The notes under the pieces: generated by a model | What the model was told of the DNA's origin: nothing | Database searches by the model: none | Seen by the model: only the letters and a program-made list of their open reading frames with translations | Assembly (NCBI GenBank): GCA_037074705.1 | Contig: CM073591.1 | Span: forward strand, 30,856,587-30,920,586 | From: Zhengitettix transpicula | Lineage: Eukaryota > Arthropoda > Insecta > Orthoptera > Tetrigidae | Direction: 5' to 3' | Length of the DNA stretch: 64,000 nucleotides | Part shown: piece by piece, positions 37,330 through 50,670 of the stretch | How positions within the stretch are numbered: position 1 is the first letter of the stretch | Layout of the letters: the number at the start of each line of letters is the position of its first letter | Made by a program: the position numbers and the translations under genes

Positions 37330-37622
37330 TTGTTCGCTATTCCCATAGGAATAGTCGGCCAGCTGCCTCCTAAACTGATCGCGGCACGGAGAAGGGAATG
37401 CTGCGTCCCCACAGAAAACTCCTCTCCCGCTATCGGAAGGGCGTGAGACAAGTACCCAATGCCCGACCTACCTGATGCAGGTTTTTCTAGGGCTTTCCCG
37501 GCATTTCTTTAGGCGAATGCCAGGTAGGATCCTTAAAATATAGCCCGGGGGCCCTTGTTAACCCTTGGCTACCTTCCTCTACCCTTCCACATCCACCCTT
37601 TCAAATCCCTTCCTATGCTATT
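37330..37622 (+). mobile_element. Repeat family S, copy truncated at both ends
   Basis: Runs from GTTGTTCGCTATTCCCATAG to CTTCCTATGCTATTAA. It lacks the terminal GTTGCCC...AAAA, so the 3' end is missing or was replaced. Confidence 0.75.
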
Positions 37623-39340
37623 AATAGAACCGACAGACCACGTACAAGCTTTCCCAGTTATGAATAACTGATATGTAAATACATTCATCATCACTATCAT
37701 CAACCCTAAAGCCCATCGAGGGCCTATCAGGACACACATGAAATTAGGAGTGACACGTGGTCGTCGTAGCGGCTCTCCTGCAACCTTAACCACAGTTTTG
37801 AGCAAGACGAGCACAAACACCCACACCCACATATATAGTGGATGAATAATTACACGATTGTGCACATACTCGTCAAGTAAGAGTTATGAAGTAGAAACCT
37901 CTCGAGAGATCGGCAATTTGCAGGAGCTTTTTCTTTCTATTGGCTCGATGACCCTACCGAGACGATTGCCATCTTACATGAGGAGAATTTTTTTTTAAAA
38001 AAAGTGAAACATGGTCAGCTTTCCAATTATCTTTCAGTCTTAACACCGGTTTTCTTGATCACGATGAACATGGTGGCCGCGGGGATTCGAACCCGACACA
38101 ATCACAGCAGATCGGCGATTTGCATGGACTATCTGGATGACAGCAACCTTACGAAATGGAGAATGAAGATCACTGAATTATTGTGACGTTTCGATGTCTT
38201 GATATCCATCCACTCGGATAGAAAGAAGCCCGAGAACTAGTCATACAGCATCTACTCCGACACAAGTCTACATTCCTCGTGGAGCAATGAATGATCAGTT
38301 TTGTTAATACTGCAAACTTTAAGGGAGAGAGGCTTCATAACTGCAAAACATTACAAACACATTTGAAGAGATTTCATTTTTAAAGTACCAACGTCGGGTT
38401 AAAGATGTGAAGATTCCTGCATTTCATAGGTAATTCTGATATTGTTACATTACATCATGAAAGCTACGAATTTATTAGTCTAAAAGCAATTTTTATGTTG
38501 GTCCGTTAACTGCATATTCATGAAGCCCTTTTAGTACGAACGCGTTAACCGATAGTGCTTCAAAGATCAATACTTTAATGTTCTGGTTTCATTATTACCT
38601 TGGAACGTTTAACGCTATAATATTCACCGTCGTTCGGACCTTTTTATCATTTCGAGGATTCCAGAAAAATATCAGTAGGAATTTTTCTTTGTTTACTTGA
38701 GTTATTGTGTAATGAGCATAATCGACGTGGATTAAGTAACTCGTTAATTTTGATCCAGAGTATAAAAATATTCAGTTTGTCGATTGCAGGCGACTAAAGG
38801 GAATATTTTGGAAAAGTAGAATACTCAATCCGTTATTACATTTTTGCTACTGCTCTCCTGAAATAAACGCCATGTGTATAAGTGTTACGTATAATAGAAT
38901 TTCAAGTCTACAGAGTAACCTGTCACTACAAATAAATAAAAAATCGGACGATAATTGAGCCGTGTTCGTTTACGTTGTGGTCTCTGATAACTACAGTAAA
39001 TCAGTAAATCGAATCAAAATTCCCGTTACAGTAATTATTTATTCTTTGTGATAAATTATATAATGATGTTTCGCAAGGCGTTTATCAGATACTTTACACA
39101 CATCAGATTTACACTAGATTCGTTGTGGAAAGTGGAGTCGTAAATATTTTTTTCTGAGAGATCAAAGATAAAGTTTTATCAGATAAGAGTCCACACACGC
39201 TCCTAGGACTCAGGCGACGACCTGGCGAAACTGTTATAATTTGTACTGTAATAAACTGGGAATGAGATTTTCAGAGTAATATTAATTAATAATAATAATA
39301 TCTCGTCACGTGTAGACTAAAGGCAAATACTATTATTATA
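37623..39340. other. Intergenic DNA, no gene
   Basis: At 38070-38090, GGGGATTCGAACCCGAC is a B-box-like sequence on the minus strand, but no A box or cloverleaf goes with it. Otherwise nothing recognised. Confidence 0.45.
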
Positions 39341-39344
39341 TTCT

Positions 39345-40940
39345 TCTTCTATGGTTCCACAGCCCGATATTCGGCCTCGACCTCCAGTAGTAGCTTCCTC
39401 CAAACTTCTCTGTCTGAAGCTATTCTCCTCCAGTTCCTCAAATCCATCATCCTTTTTATGTCCTTCTCTACTTCGTTTATCCATCTGTTCCTTGGTTTTC
39501 CTGCCTTTTCTGTACCTCCCATATCATTATATAATGCATCCTTTCCTTTCCCATGCGTTGCACGTGTCCTATCCATTCCATTCTCTTTAATCTAATAGCT
39601 GTTGCGATGCTTGGTTATTTATATAGGTCATATATTTTCATTTTTTGGGCCGCAAATTCTTCTTCGGATCTTTCTTTCAAAGATGTTAATTTCTATCTAC
39701 TCATTCTTGTTTAGTGTCCAGCCCTCACTTCCATAATATAGTATTGGCCTAATAATGGTTTTATATATCCTCATTTTTGTTATTTTATGTGTTGTTCTTA
39801 GTTTGAAAGCTGGTAGTAGTGACAAATACGATTTATTCTTCTCCTTATTTCATGCCGTTCATCTCCGTCTTTGTGGAATTTGGATCCCAGATATATTGTA
39901 GCGCGATAGTTTTATTATTGATATATATATATATATATATATGTTTCATTTTAATATAATTAGATTTTAGCAAGGGTTGAGAGCTTGGTAAGTTGGAATT
40001 TGAGCAGGCGCCGCCGAGACGGGGAGATAATCCCTTCAGTCTGGAATTAGACACGTATGATGTGGACCCTCGGAAGTTACCTGGACTGTCGCACCGTGGG
40101 AAACGTCTCTCTGAAAATCCCAGAAATTTGAGTTAACACGTGACTGCCTGAACCAATGACATTTCTTGGTTCAGGAAAGATCGATCGAAACGATCGATTT
40201 TTGACATCCAGCGAGGGGTCTGAAAAAGAAAAACAGAGACAGAAGGACAAACCGTCGCCAGCGACGGACGTGCAGCCCAAACTTGCAGTTTCGAGACGAC
40301 CCGGAGAGATCGAGGGTGCACACGATAACGGCCAGACATCAACGAAGGTAACTGCCAAGTATCTCAATCCTTGACGCGCCTGGGGGAATTACCGTAGACC
40401 ATGTTTAACTGAGATTAAGGGATCAGATTGTTTTGTCAGGCTAACTGAACACTGTATTTTTTTATTTTTTGTCCATGTTCAGATAATTAATTAATAAATT
40501 CTGTAAAATATCCTCTTAATTTATCATTTAAAAACCTACCACTACAATATAGTCATCGCTTATTTCTATCACATCTCCATCTATGTCCATCCATCCTTTT
40601 TCCCAAATTGTCTGCGTGAATGAAATCATCTTTTTTTTTAAGTTTAATTCTAGACCAACCATTTTGTCATGTTTCTTTATATGCCTCCTCTGCTGCTTTA
40701 GTTGTTCCTGATATTATTACCACGTCATCAGCATATGCCATTATTTGTGATGACTTGTATGCTATAGTTTTGGTTGTACCTATTCTTGTTTGTCTAATGG
40801 CATATTCTAGAGCCAAATTAAATAATATCGGAGCCAGTTCATCCCCTTACTTTAATCCTTGGTTAGACTCGAAATTTTGCTGTTTGTTGGTTCTGAATTT
40901 TGACTTGATTTGTTGTTTTTATTATCGTTTGTTTAATTAG
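39345..40940 (-). mobile_element. Non-LTR retrotransposon RT relic, split by an insertion
   Basis: Minus-strand order: RT block B QGL.QGDELAPILFN-like, then AYADDVVIISGTTKAAEEAY (catalytic YADD at 40717-40737), then DDYIVVV up to about 40527. After an interruption it resumes at 39895 with YLGSKFHKDGDERHEI, YKTIIRPILYYGSEGW, and the C-terminal KAGKPRNRWINEVEKD...NWRRIASDREVWR ending 39349. Several stops and frameshifts. The 5' half with the endonuclease is missing. Confidence 0.85.
39896..40526. mobile_element. Unidentified insertion inside the RT relic
   Basis: About 630 bases separate RT residues that should be adjacent (…YIVVV and YLGS…). It starts near TTGTAGCGCGATAG, has a (TA)n tract at about 39920-39942, and ends in AT-rich sequence near TTAATTTATCA. 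The frames 40077-40367 and 40156-40374 overlap on opposite strands and match nothing I know. No clear target duplication. Confidence 0.55.
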
Positions 40941-40944
40941 TCTA

Positions 40945-42265
40945 GCGGGAATAATATAATAGAAAACTATGTTCATATTTTCCCATCGTATGTGCTTCGA
41001 CTTCCGACTGCAGTTGCCTCGCGAAGGTTTCGTCTAACTTTTATTCGTCCTTGTAAACTACGTAATTATTTTCAGTAATGAAAATGTTGATGAAAGATTA
41101 GACGTGGTCTTGTTTCAAAATTAGAAAGTCTTATCGTACTACTTAAAATCTCCTAAAAATCATGGAAGGAAAATGGTATCATAAAATTACAAACCCTATT
41201 ATTTAATTGTATCAGACAAACAATATAAAAGGGGAAGGTTAAAAACAACGGGGCGCAGGAATATTAACGTTGAAATAAAGAGACATGGAAGATGGTGAAT
41301 TTTTTGCACAGTATGTTTCATATGGATAATGGGATTTTACTTATTTTTAAGATATTAAAAGTTTTTAAATAATTGTTTAGGAGAAAATATTAAATTGTTA
41401 GACAGGGTGCAATTAATTACAGTAGTTAATAATTTATATTTTATTAACACATAAAAAAGGCATTAACTTCCTGCTCTTATTATCTTGAAATAATCACGGC
41501 TATTTTACAAAAAATAAACCAGAATAAACCAGAATGGTCATATTTTTTTAATGAACCGTTTTTTATGCAATTATTTTCCGGTACATTACCACTTGCAGAT
41601 ATGGCAGGTCAAAACTTCACGCATGAGTCTGGAGGACGCTGCAATCCCTCGTATTTCGGCGAATCAGGTCACCAAGCCGGCCTACAGGTCCTCGTCAGCA
41701 GGACAGTTCCATAATTGCCTCAAAAACTTACTCTCCAAACCCTAATCACCATCCAAAACTTGAAAACTCCCTTCACACCTAGGTTTTTCGAAATTTCCCC
41801 CTCGCTGGTTCTTGGATTCTGCAGTTTTTATCCAATGGGAAATAGATTTGTGCCCCCAGAAATCTCAATATCTTCATTAGCCACACCCTTTACGAGTTTC
41901 ACATGGCCGTATTCAGGCGCGTGGGAAGACTCGTCTAACACGGTGGCACGTGTGACCAAAGATTTAGCCTGTCTGGACACTCGCAACATTTTAATCTGTA
42001 TAAAGAGAAGCTGCGCCGGGGTTGTTTTCGTTTCAGCGAGAATCTGGCATTGACCCTCGTCAGAATCAAGCCGAGAATGTTAAAGCTCACTATATTTTAT
42101 TTCGTAAAATAAACAGATAACCCCAATTAATGTATCCCACTTTTGAACACTACAGACCACTACCAGGATTGTCTTGGCAGCTCGTACGACCTGGTTTAAA
42201 CTCTGGCACCCAATATTTTGTTGTTGTAAACGAAGGAGTAGATTCCCTCAGAGCAGAATCTAGCT
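40945..42265. other. Intergenic DNA, no confident gene
   Basis: The frames at 41551-41745, 41715-42053 and 42130-42333 are GC-richer than their surroundings but show no domain I can name. They may be remnants of the element that ends at 42730. Confidence 0.35.
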
Positions 42266-42269
42266 CTAC

Positions 42270-42731
42270 GCATATGGATCTATGGTATGACACTATGGGG
42301 AACCACCATGCAAATCCAATATTGACATTATAGAGCGGTTTCAAACTAAGACTCTACGTGCTATTATTACTGCACCCTGGTATGTACCTAATCGAGGCCT
42401 TCTAAATGATCTGTGCATTGAAACAGAGAAAAGAGAAATTCTAAACCACGCCAAAAGATACAAAGCGCCCACCCAAACCAACTTGATCTAATGTCAGAAG
42501 AAGAAGAACCTAGAAGACTCAAGCCATCAGACTTACGATCCCGTTTCAACTAAAAATTGTACAGATGTATGTTTTATGTAAATGTAATCTTGTCCCTGAT
42601 AAGCATGTATATTATATGGAGGACTTAATGGAGCTTTCCTCCACAAAACTACTGTATTATTAATATCTGTAAACATATATATTACTTATTGCCCCTTGGG
42701 CAGATTCTAAACAAATCGAGTTATTAAAAAA
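42270..42731 (+). mobile_element. Jockey-like element 3' end (RT C-terminus and tail)
   Basis: YGMTLWGTT, a shift, then SNIDIIERFQTKTLRAIITA and PWYVPNRGLLNDLCIETEKR (42312-42440), a stop, then RRLKPSDLRSRFN ending at 42553. This is the classic jockey-clade C-terminal region. The 3' UTR runs to an A-rich tail at about 42725-42731. A dead 5'-truncated copy. Confidence 0.82.
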
Positions 42732-42734
42732 AAC

Positions 42735-43840
42735 TTTGATTTTGGTTGGACTGTAACCATTCAAATGAAAGTATTTATCAATTAACAATGACCAATTTTT
42801 TACATGTTTTCAAATTAAATGAGAGCGTTCACTATTGATGAATGTAAAACGAGCACTAACTGTAGCTTTACACAGCTTGTAATTTAGACCACTTTCGGTT
42901 TTCAAAAAATCCACCATCTACACATCACCTAATAGGGTGAGATGAAGAGCCATGACTGAGGCCCAAGAGGATTCCTGATTGATGTAAATATACCTTTTTT
43001 TATATACAAATTCCTTTCGCTGGTCAGGTATTTCAGGGTTCTCCTTCCAGCATAAAACGTCTATTAAAAAATTTAAATTCCTAGGAATGTAGAAGGTGGG
43101 AAGAATATGGAACCCAACCTTACGGACGGAACTTGAATGCAGACATGTAGACGAAAATCACTTTCGTTGATCTAGCGAACATCGAAACGCAATCGTCTCC
43201 ATGAGGTTTGCGGCTCTCTGCTCCAGCTTGCTCTTGCGCGTTAAGTGTCCGAAAATAACTTTCCCCCGCAACTGCACGAGTGCCTTTTAGAAACACCACA
43301 CTTGAGACTTTGCTTCTTCTCGCTTTAGAAACTCGGCGTCCTCTGTCTCTCTGTTTGGGATCGCTTCATTGCGGCGGACTCTGTTCAAAAGTCTAGTAAT
43401 CCGGATTTGTGTGTTCTACAATTACACATTTTCCTATTATCTCGCCACATTGCAGAAACCTATCCTATAAAATACCATTTATTAAAGCATTTGGCTATGT
43501 CGACTTTTGTTAATGATTAAATAATACGTTAGCAATCGGTTGAGATGCAGAAAGTTATTTCAACACCTGATTTCCATTCAAGAACTCATTTAATAGACAC
43601 TTTTATTTTAATAATTCCAATCTCTTGGTTAGGTCTAATTTTACACATTTTAGTAGATACTGTTACAAAAGAATAAATCGTACTTAAGAAATATAATTCT
43701 GTTCACTGCAAGACTCCCAAAATTGGTGAAGTCGGTGTAAAAAAAGGAGCCAAAGTGTCCGTTTGACTGTCATATTCAATGTTAAAAACTCAAAAACCAC
43801 TGAATGGTTTCCTATAAATTTTTTAAAAAATTATTTTTTC
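42735..43840. other. Intergenic DNA, no gene
   Basis: Nothing recognised on either strand. Confidence 0.45.
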
Positions 43841-43844
43841 ATTC

Positions 43845-44835
43845 TGAAGGTACATCGGAGGCCGTATAGTCTTCTGGATTTCAAGTCAAACAGCACAAAA
43901 TGTCAAGTGATAGAGGAAGGAAAACTTACCAAGGAGTTTGAAGTCAACCAAGGCCTACGACAGGGAGATGTATTGTCCACACTACTTTTCAACATAGCAG
44001 CACTGGATGAGAAAAGTGGAAATCAATAATCCAGGAGGCACTCTGTTCACCCGTATTAATCAGAATCTGACATGTATGCATGCTGTCCAGAAAAATGAAA
44101 GAGCTAGAGGAAGGGCTGGCTGGACAGGTTGGAAAATGAGGCAGAAGAATTAGGGCTGAGAGTAAATAATACCAAAACAAAATATATATTTTCTACAAGG
44201 AGAACCAGTGCTATGGAAAACAAAGTCATCAAGCTAAATGGAGTTAACTATGAGAGCTGCGAGTACTTGGGATTACTGGTAACGAAGGATAACAGTATAA
44301 ATGAAGAAATAAAAGTAAGGATTGCAGCAGGAAATAGAGCTTACTGGGTCCTAATTAATACTCTCTAGTCACGTAATCTGAACAGGAAACTGAAAGTGAC
44401 AGTTTATAGAACAATGATAAGACCGGTGGTCATATATGGCTCGGAAACATGGACAATGACCGCGGCAGAAGAAGAGTGTTTGAGAAGATGGGCAAGGTAA
44501 ATATTAAGGATTTTTGGAGCGGTAAACGAAGCAGGGAAATAGGGAACTGGAGGAAGTGTGGGTATGCAGACATTGTATTGGAAATAAAGGGGAACAGACT
44601 GAGATGGTAGGGGCCATGTTGAGCGAATGTCAGAAGACAGGGTTGTCAAAAAGATCTGCAAAGGAAATCCAGGTGGCAGAAAGGGGCAAAGGGAGACCAC
44701 GAAAACGATGGTTGGACGATGTGGAGGACGATTTACGAAAGATGGGTGTTAGAAGATGGAGGAAACGAGCAGAGGACCGGCTATGATCGTTAGAGAGGCC
44801 AAGGTCCTACATGGACTGTAACGCCGAGGAGTAGA
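43845..44835 (+). mobile_element. Non-LTR retrotransposon RT relic with the catalytic block lost
   Basis: Reads FEVNQGLRQGDVLSTLLFN (block B, about 43940-44000), a stop at 44027, then LGLRVNNTKTKYIFSTRR, YLGLLVTKDNSINEEIKVRI, YRTMIRPVVIYGSETWTM and the C-terminal GHVERMSEDRVVKKI and KMEETSRGPA region. The YADD block between B and LGLRVN is absent, evidently deleted. Multiple stops. Opposite-strand frames are shadows. Confidence 0.8.
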
Positions 44836-46478
44836 GTAGTAGTGGTAAGTTTGGAGGAAAGTCAAGAATTATTGTATTATTGGCCTCCGACGGATAACTA
44901 ACCTAACTTGCATTTATAACACTTTTGGACGGAAATTATGCGTCTCTCTCTCTTACCTCCGCCCGCCCAATGGATCTACAACCCTTGACAACATTAGCCC
45001 ACACTTTTCGATCTCCTGTCTTCCGCCGTCGACCTCGGACTCCACGCTGCAACGGTTTACCTCCACATCATCCAGTCACCTCTTCCTAGACTTGCATCTA
45101 CTTCTGATTCCTTGTGGATTCCCCAGATATACCTTCATCGCCTGATTAACTGTACACGTTCCGCCCATCTCAATCTATAGTCCGTTTAAAATTCAAAGTC
45201 TCCTGTATTGCACCAAAATCGGTTACAACCACCATAGGAAGCAGTCCATTAAACTAAATTTACATTTGATATTCTAACAGTCTAAACTGTATATTACCTG
45301 ATGAAGTCCCAAAGTTGTGACATTCAAAATGATTTTTTTAGTAGTTATTTACCAACAAGTTGCTAAGATAAATATGACAATGTTTTTTTATGTAAATACA
45401 ATCATCTAAGTGATGCCATCGCTTTTTAAAAAAGCAACAGACCAATGGTTTATTCTCCTTAATATCAGAAATAAAACATTCTGACGTCATTCATCTTTCG
45501 TTGCGATATTGTTTCGAATGTTAGGTTTATGGTACATTTTTTCATTGATCTCAAGGACGTTGTATGTTACTCGTACATAAATGAAATTACATGAAAGACA
45601 TCGTCACAGTTACCGTAACACCCTTTCAGTAAAAAGAAAATACAAAAAAAAAATATTTTCAACACCAGTCCAAATTTACATTTTCATCCTCTTTACTGAA
45701 CCGTAGCAATCAATATTTGTACGTGTTTTATATTAGAAAAAAAAGCGTAGTGAAGAACACGTGTGACAAATAATTCTTCATAAATTTAATGACTGAACAA
45801 TTACATAATCTAGTCGCGTGCAGCATTGAACTTATCAGCAAATCACTGACGAAAGTGTCAACACTATTGCATCAGTAAATAAAACGGAGCGATTAGACTG
45901 ATTGGTCAGTTACCATTTATTTTAAATACTCAAATTGATTAGCAGTCAACACTGATTGTAATATTTAATTGAGGGAAATGTTGGAAGGCAGGAGCATAAT
46001 TGACATTTCAGGAGAGTTTTATTCCGTGATAGTGAAATGTTGTGGAGTCAAATAAAAGTTTTAGATTCATTATAAAGCTAATATAATGTTAATAAAAATT
46101 AATTTAAATTCTTGATATTTCCTCCTTCTCGTGAAAAATCCATATAGTTCCTTGCAACAGTTCGTTCCCTCGATTGGAACTCAGGCAACGCTTTGCGTTT
46201 CAATAATTCACATAGACAAATTGTTGTAATACAAATATGTGAACCCAATAATGTGTAATTACAATTAATGTTACATCTCTCTTTTATAAATATTTGTATA
46301 TGTAACTTTGTGTAAATTATAATTATTTAAATAGCCTAAATGACAATATTCTATGTAAAGTTTAAATTTGTGCATCATGTAAATTATATATATATATATT
46401 GTTTTACCTGTAACGCATTATCATCATTACTGTTATGTTTTTTTTATTATTTGTTAGATTAGGCCAAACATTACGCAC
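44836..46478. other. Intergenic DNA, no gene
   Basis: At 45303-45340 there is a degenerate hammerhead-like core (CCTGATGAAGTCCCAAAGTT then GTGACATTCAAAA), related to 19490. Otherwise nothing recognised. Confidence 0.45.
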
Positions 46479-46490
46479 ACTGATGGAAAA

Positions 46491-47585
46491 CTGCAGGAGT
46501 CCCCCAAGGAAGCGTCATTGCCCCCTTCCTATACAACATCTTCTCCCACGATATTCCACAACATCCCGCCACAAGCACAATCTTTTTCGCAGACGGCATT
46601 GCCATCTCCTACCAAACCTCCTCTCTCACCTCCAATATCCAACCTCTTCAGTCAGCGCTCAGCCACCTAGAACACTGGTCCAAACAATGGCGAATCAGCA
46701 TAAATCCCACCAAATCAGTAACCGTCCCATTCACACTATCCAAAAATCCTCCTCCGCACATCCCATATATATCTAAACAACGCCGAAATACCCACAAAAA
46801 CAGAAACCACCTACCTAGGACTCCTCTTCGATTCAAAACTCTCTTGGAAACCCCACATTAAACACCTCCTCTCTAAAATTAACCTTAAATTCAGAACTTT
46901 ATATCCTCTCCTAAACAGAAAATCCCCACTCACACTCAGCACAAAACTCCTAGTATATCTCTCCATAATTCAACCCACCTGGTCCTACGCCTCATCCATA
47001 TGGGGAGCAACAGCCAAAACCCATTCAGCCAAAATCCAAACCAAACAAAACATAATCCTTCGCACCATCACTAACTCTCCCTGGTACCTCAGAAATTCCA
47101 TCATCCACCACAACATTAAACTTCCCCAAGTCAACTCAATAATCACCAAATCCATAAACTCATTAATCAAAAGCACCTTCAATCATCCCAACACCACGAT
47201 CCAGCAATTCCATTGCAACCCTCCCCCACCCCCACTCGCACGTCGCCTCAAGAGAAAACGCCCTATCGACCTCATCCTTCCCCCAGAACACTCTGGCACC
47301 TCCTAACCCACCCCATCCTCATACCCGCAGACCCCTCCCACCCATTCAATCCATCCCATCATATTGAACAACACCAGCGATCCCTCATAACTCAACAAAG
47401 TATGCCCCTTAGACACCCAAAGTAAAATACAAGAAAAATTTGCAAAATTATGTTAATTGCTGGATTAACTTAAGTGCCAAGTTTCCATGTTAATTATGTA
47501 CATAATTTTAATTGTATATACTATAATATTTTATGTAACAACAAATAATCGTAAGATAAAAGTTTTGTCTAATAAATAAAAAAAA
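46491..47585 (+). mobile_element. 5'-truncated jockey-like element with 12-bp target duplication
   Basis: The element starts exactly inside RT block B (LQGVPQGSVIAP) and runs through the C-terminal region (TYLGLLFDSKLSW, YASSIWGATAKTHSAKIQT, SPWYLRNSIIHHNIKL) to TAATAAATAAAAAAAA. ACTGATGGAAAA stands at 46479-46490 and again at 47586-47597. The coding strand is unusually C-rich and G-poor. Block C reads FFADG (46583-46597) where FADD is expected. One frameshift lies near 46770. Dead on arrival, but the clean ends show a fairly recent insertion. Confidence 0.9.
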
Positions 47586-47599
47586 ACTGATGGAAAAGA

Positions 47600-48125
47600 G
47601 TTTGATACATTAACTGAATCTCACTGTATTTTATAAATATTTACAATACAACTAGTGCCATGAACAACACACTGTAGCCAACTGTTCAACGTCATACATG
47701 TCTATAAATCGATTGTCTTTAGTCGATAGTATATTGCTAATTTGATCGATATATAACAATTAGCAATTGACTTCTTCCAAATTTTGTATTGTATAATTCA
47801 CGGAAATAAATAAATAAATATTATTATTATTACCATTAATATTTTCTCCTATACAGACCTCTCAGTATTTCATAACGAGGCCTTAACCAAGGATCGGTAA
47901 CCCATTTCCTTTTCCCCCTTTCGAACTTCTCTTGAATTCTCTCCGAATTTGCGACGTTTATTCAACGTTACAGGACATTTTCGTTTGTGAATATTTCCAA
48001 TTGACAATGTAATTTTAAAAATTGACCTTAGAAATTAGTAAGAAATTGAGGAATAAATTTTGCTCAGTGTTTGAATAATAATAGGCCTATTATTTGACCC
48101 GGGACTCAAGGATATATCAGGGGTT
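47600..48125. other. Intergenic DNA, no gene
   Basis: Nothing recognised. Confidence 0.45.
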
Positions 48126-48129
48126 TTCC

Positions 48130-48345
48130 ATTGTCTAGACGGTATTTTTTGCGAAGAGAAAGTAAAGAGATGGATGTGTACAGGTCAAAGACGAAGATAT
48201 AACAGTTGCGAAACAAGATAAATATGAGGAATATAAAAAAGACAACCAACGTTTCGAACAGTAAATTAAACTCTGTTCTTCTTCAGGGTAGAACGATATT
48301 CACTGTATATGCATGAGATTCCGTACACTCTTGAACAGCCTCTGA
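48130..48345 (-). repeat. Repeat family 2 copy
   Basis: Reverse-complement counterpart of 24330-24610. The core reads CTGAAGAAGAACAG, then CTGTTCGAAACGTTGG, with a perfect GAACAG/CTGTTC stem and ACC/GGT flanks able to pair. Confidence 0.7.
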
Positions 48346-48349
48346 TACA

Positions 48350-50073
48350 AACTAAAGCACCGTAAATTTTATTTCCAAGCCACTTCTGTTCGTTTTGATA
48401 ACAGAATTGCGTAATTCTTTACTTTCACCCCGATCCGATTCTCTGGCACTTAATCACGTCTCGTTGACCCAAATCGCGTTTATTTTTTTATTATTCGTGA
48501 AAATGTTACACAAGTTGTGATAGAAAATTTAATGCACAATGTATGTAATGCAATGTCTTATAGATTTTTTTTGTTTGTTTTCAGGATTTATCAGGTTGAC
48601 CTTTGCTACAGTGGGAAAAAATTTTAATTTATCTGTTCCTATCACGTCTACTCGATCATTCATTTGCATACAATTGATCTTTTGTTTGTAAATTGATAAT
48701 CGAGGTTGTAAGAGATTCCTGATAATTGACTTTATCTCCGTATCTCTTTCTATATAAGAAATAAGAAACATATCTTTAACAGACTGCTACCAAAATCTCG
48801 AGCGGTAAGTAACCCCGACTATCACACAAAACTTCTAAAATGGTCGGATTTTTTTTAAAAGAAATAAATTAAACTACCTTAAAGTTATTAATTATGACAA
48901 TAATAATAAACTATAAATAAAAAATAAACACATTCAAGTTACCAAAATTAAAGGCAAACCTATTGACTTTTTAAATTGACTTTCATAATTCCATTACGAA
49001 TACGATTTTAGCCTTCACGTCCTTTCCGATTTTTGCAAGCGTCCTCATAATGTCGCCTTGAGAACGCAATTGCTTTGATTAACGTGACTGTTTCTCAGAT
49101 GTAAACCAGGTCAAAAATATATTCACGTTAAAACACGTTGATATGCTTCGTAATTCCATCAAATAAATTTGAAACATGGAATATCGGTACAAGTAGCCAA
49201 TGAAGTAGCCAATAAACAGACGAAATTAAGTGGGTTGTGCCGCGTGTCGTTCAAGAAAGTCATCAGTATTTTCAACACCTGGTGAAAGCAACAAGGTTTT
49301 CTGAAGAGTTGTGTGGTATTTATTTTATCACTTAATATTTCTGTTTATTGGATACTTCTATTTGATCATTTTTAACTAATAACTGACTTGACCAGATGCG
49401 GCATAGTTTTTTCATGTCCAATCGTCACTTTGAACCTCTATAAATTTCTTCACGTTACAACCACCAAGGTCTACTTGCACAGTGCTGCGTTTGGTAGGTT
49501 CCTTACTAATTTCACTGCGTTCTTTTCACTTCCCACGAAATTGAGGGGTAGTGTTGGTAGATTCATTTAAATCACAAAACTAATGCTTCTGTGCTTTAGA
49601 GGGTTAAACCGACAGAATTTGCATTCTTATGGTTATTAAAAATGGTCTCTTTTAAATTTTCCGTTTTAAATCGTTTTGATTTAGCCGTGTATGAATATAA
49701 TTTAAAGCATATATTCCCTCTAATCATAGAAAATTGTGTTTTTTTAAAAAAAGGCGAGACAGTCTAAGATATGTGCTTGGTGATTTGAAAACCAACATTG
49801 GGGTATTTATTAATTACGTAAATAAAAAATATTATCGTTGTTTATTTATAAGCAAAGAATATATGTTAAATACACATTTAGGAATTAATATATACCATAT
49901 TCGCAAACTTCAATTAATTCTGAACAACTCAAAAATCCTCAATTGTCAAGATCAAATTGGCTCGTACAATCCTCAGGTTGTCCTACGTCTATTGGCTCTG
50001 AGCTAACTTTAATTGTGTGGTAATAGTGTTATTTATAAATACATATTGGTAGTACGATTGAAATATTATTTTA
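48350..50073. other. Region upstream of gene 3, no gene
   Basis: At 49255-49345, CACCTGGTGAAAGCAACAAG and GTTGTGTGGTATTTAT look like a very diverged family 1 arm. No coding sequence recognised; the promoter of gene 3 may lie here. Confidence 0.4.
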
Positions 50074-50085
50074 TTGTCTGCAGAC

Positions 50086-50614
50086 ATGGCGTCCAGTTTA
50101 TTGCTGCTGCTAGCAGCTCTCTTTACACTCGGAATCACCGCGGAAAAAGTTCTCTACAGCAACTACCGGGTTTATCGAGTCCTGCCGAAGAATGAGGAAC
50201 AGATTAAAGTTCTTAGGAGCTTGGAAAGTTTTGATGGGGTGAGTAGCCATCGTTAGAATCCACTCTCAATACCCAAGACTGTTCGCGGCCTGGAAACGAC
50301 TCCAGTTTCCATTAGGTGATTATTGTCACGTCCTACCAGTACGAGACTTCATCATCTTCTATTGCCATGCTCGAGTAATTATCAAAGTTTTAGAGAATAA
50401 AGCTATCAACTGTGATTGTTCAAACAAAGTTATCAACAATATCAATTTGTAAAATTTTAACTAAGATAAAATTTTGTTTTATTAAATTAGTTTTGTTATA
50501 TTTTAAATGGTTGTTTTCATTTCAATCCTTTCATTTTTAACTTTAAATTTGTTTATTACAAAATTGGCACCTCTTCAGTTAATTTAAATTTAATAATCCT
50601 TTATTTTGATTATT

Positions 50615-50670
<56 letters not shown>

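Noticed and set aside
38068..38180. B-box-like GGGTTCGAATCCCC on the minus strand as a possible tRNA or SINE
   Set aside because: No acceptor, D or anticodon stems and no A box could be matched.
40077..40374. 96-aa and 72-aa frames on opposite strands
   Set aside because: Inside the unidentified insertion in the RT relic; neither shows a domain and they cannot both be real.
44404..44700. 98-aa minus-strand frame
   Set aside because: Antisense shadow of the RT relic at 43845-44835.
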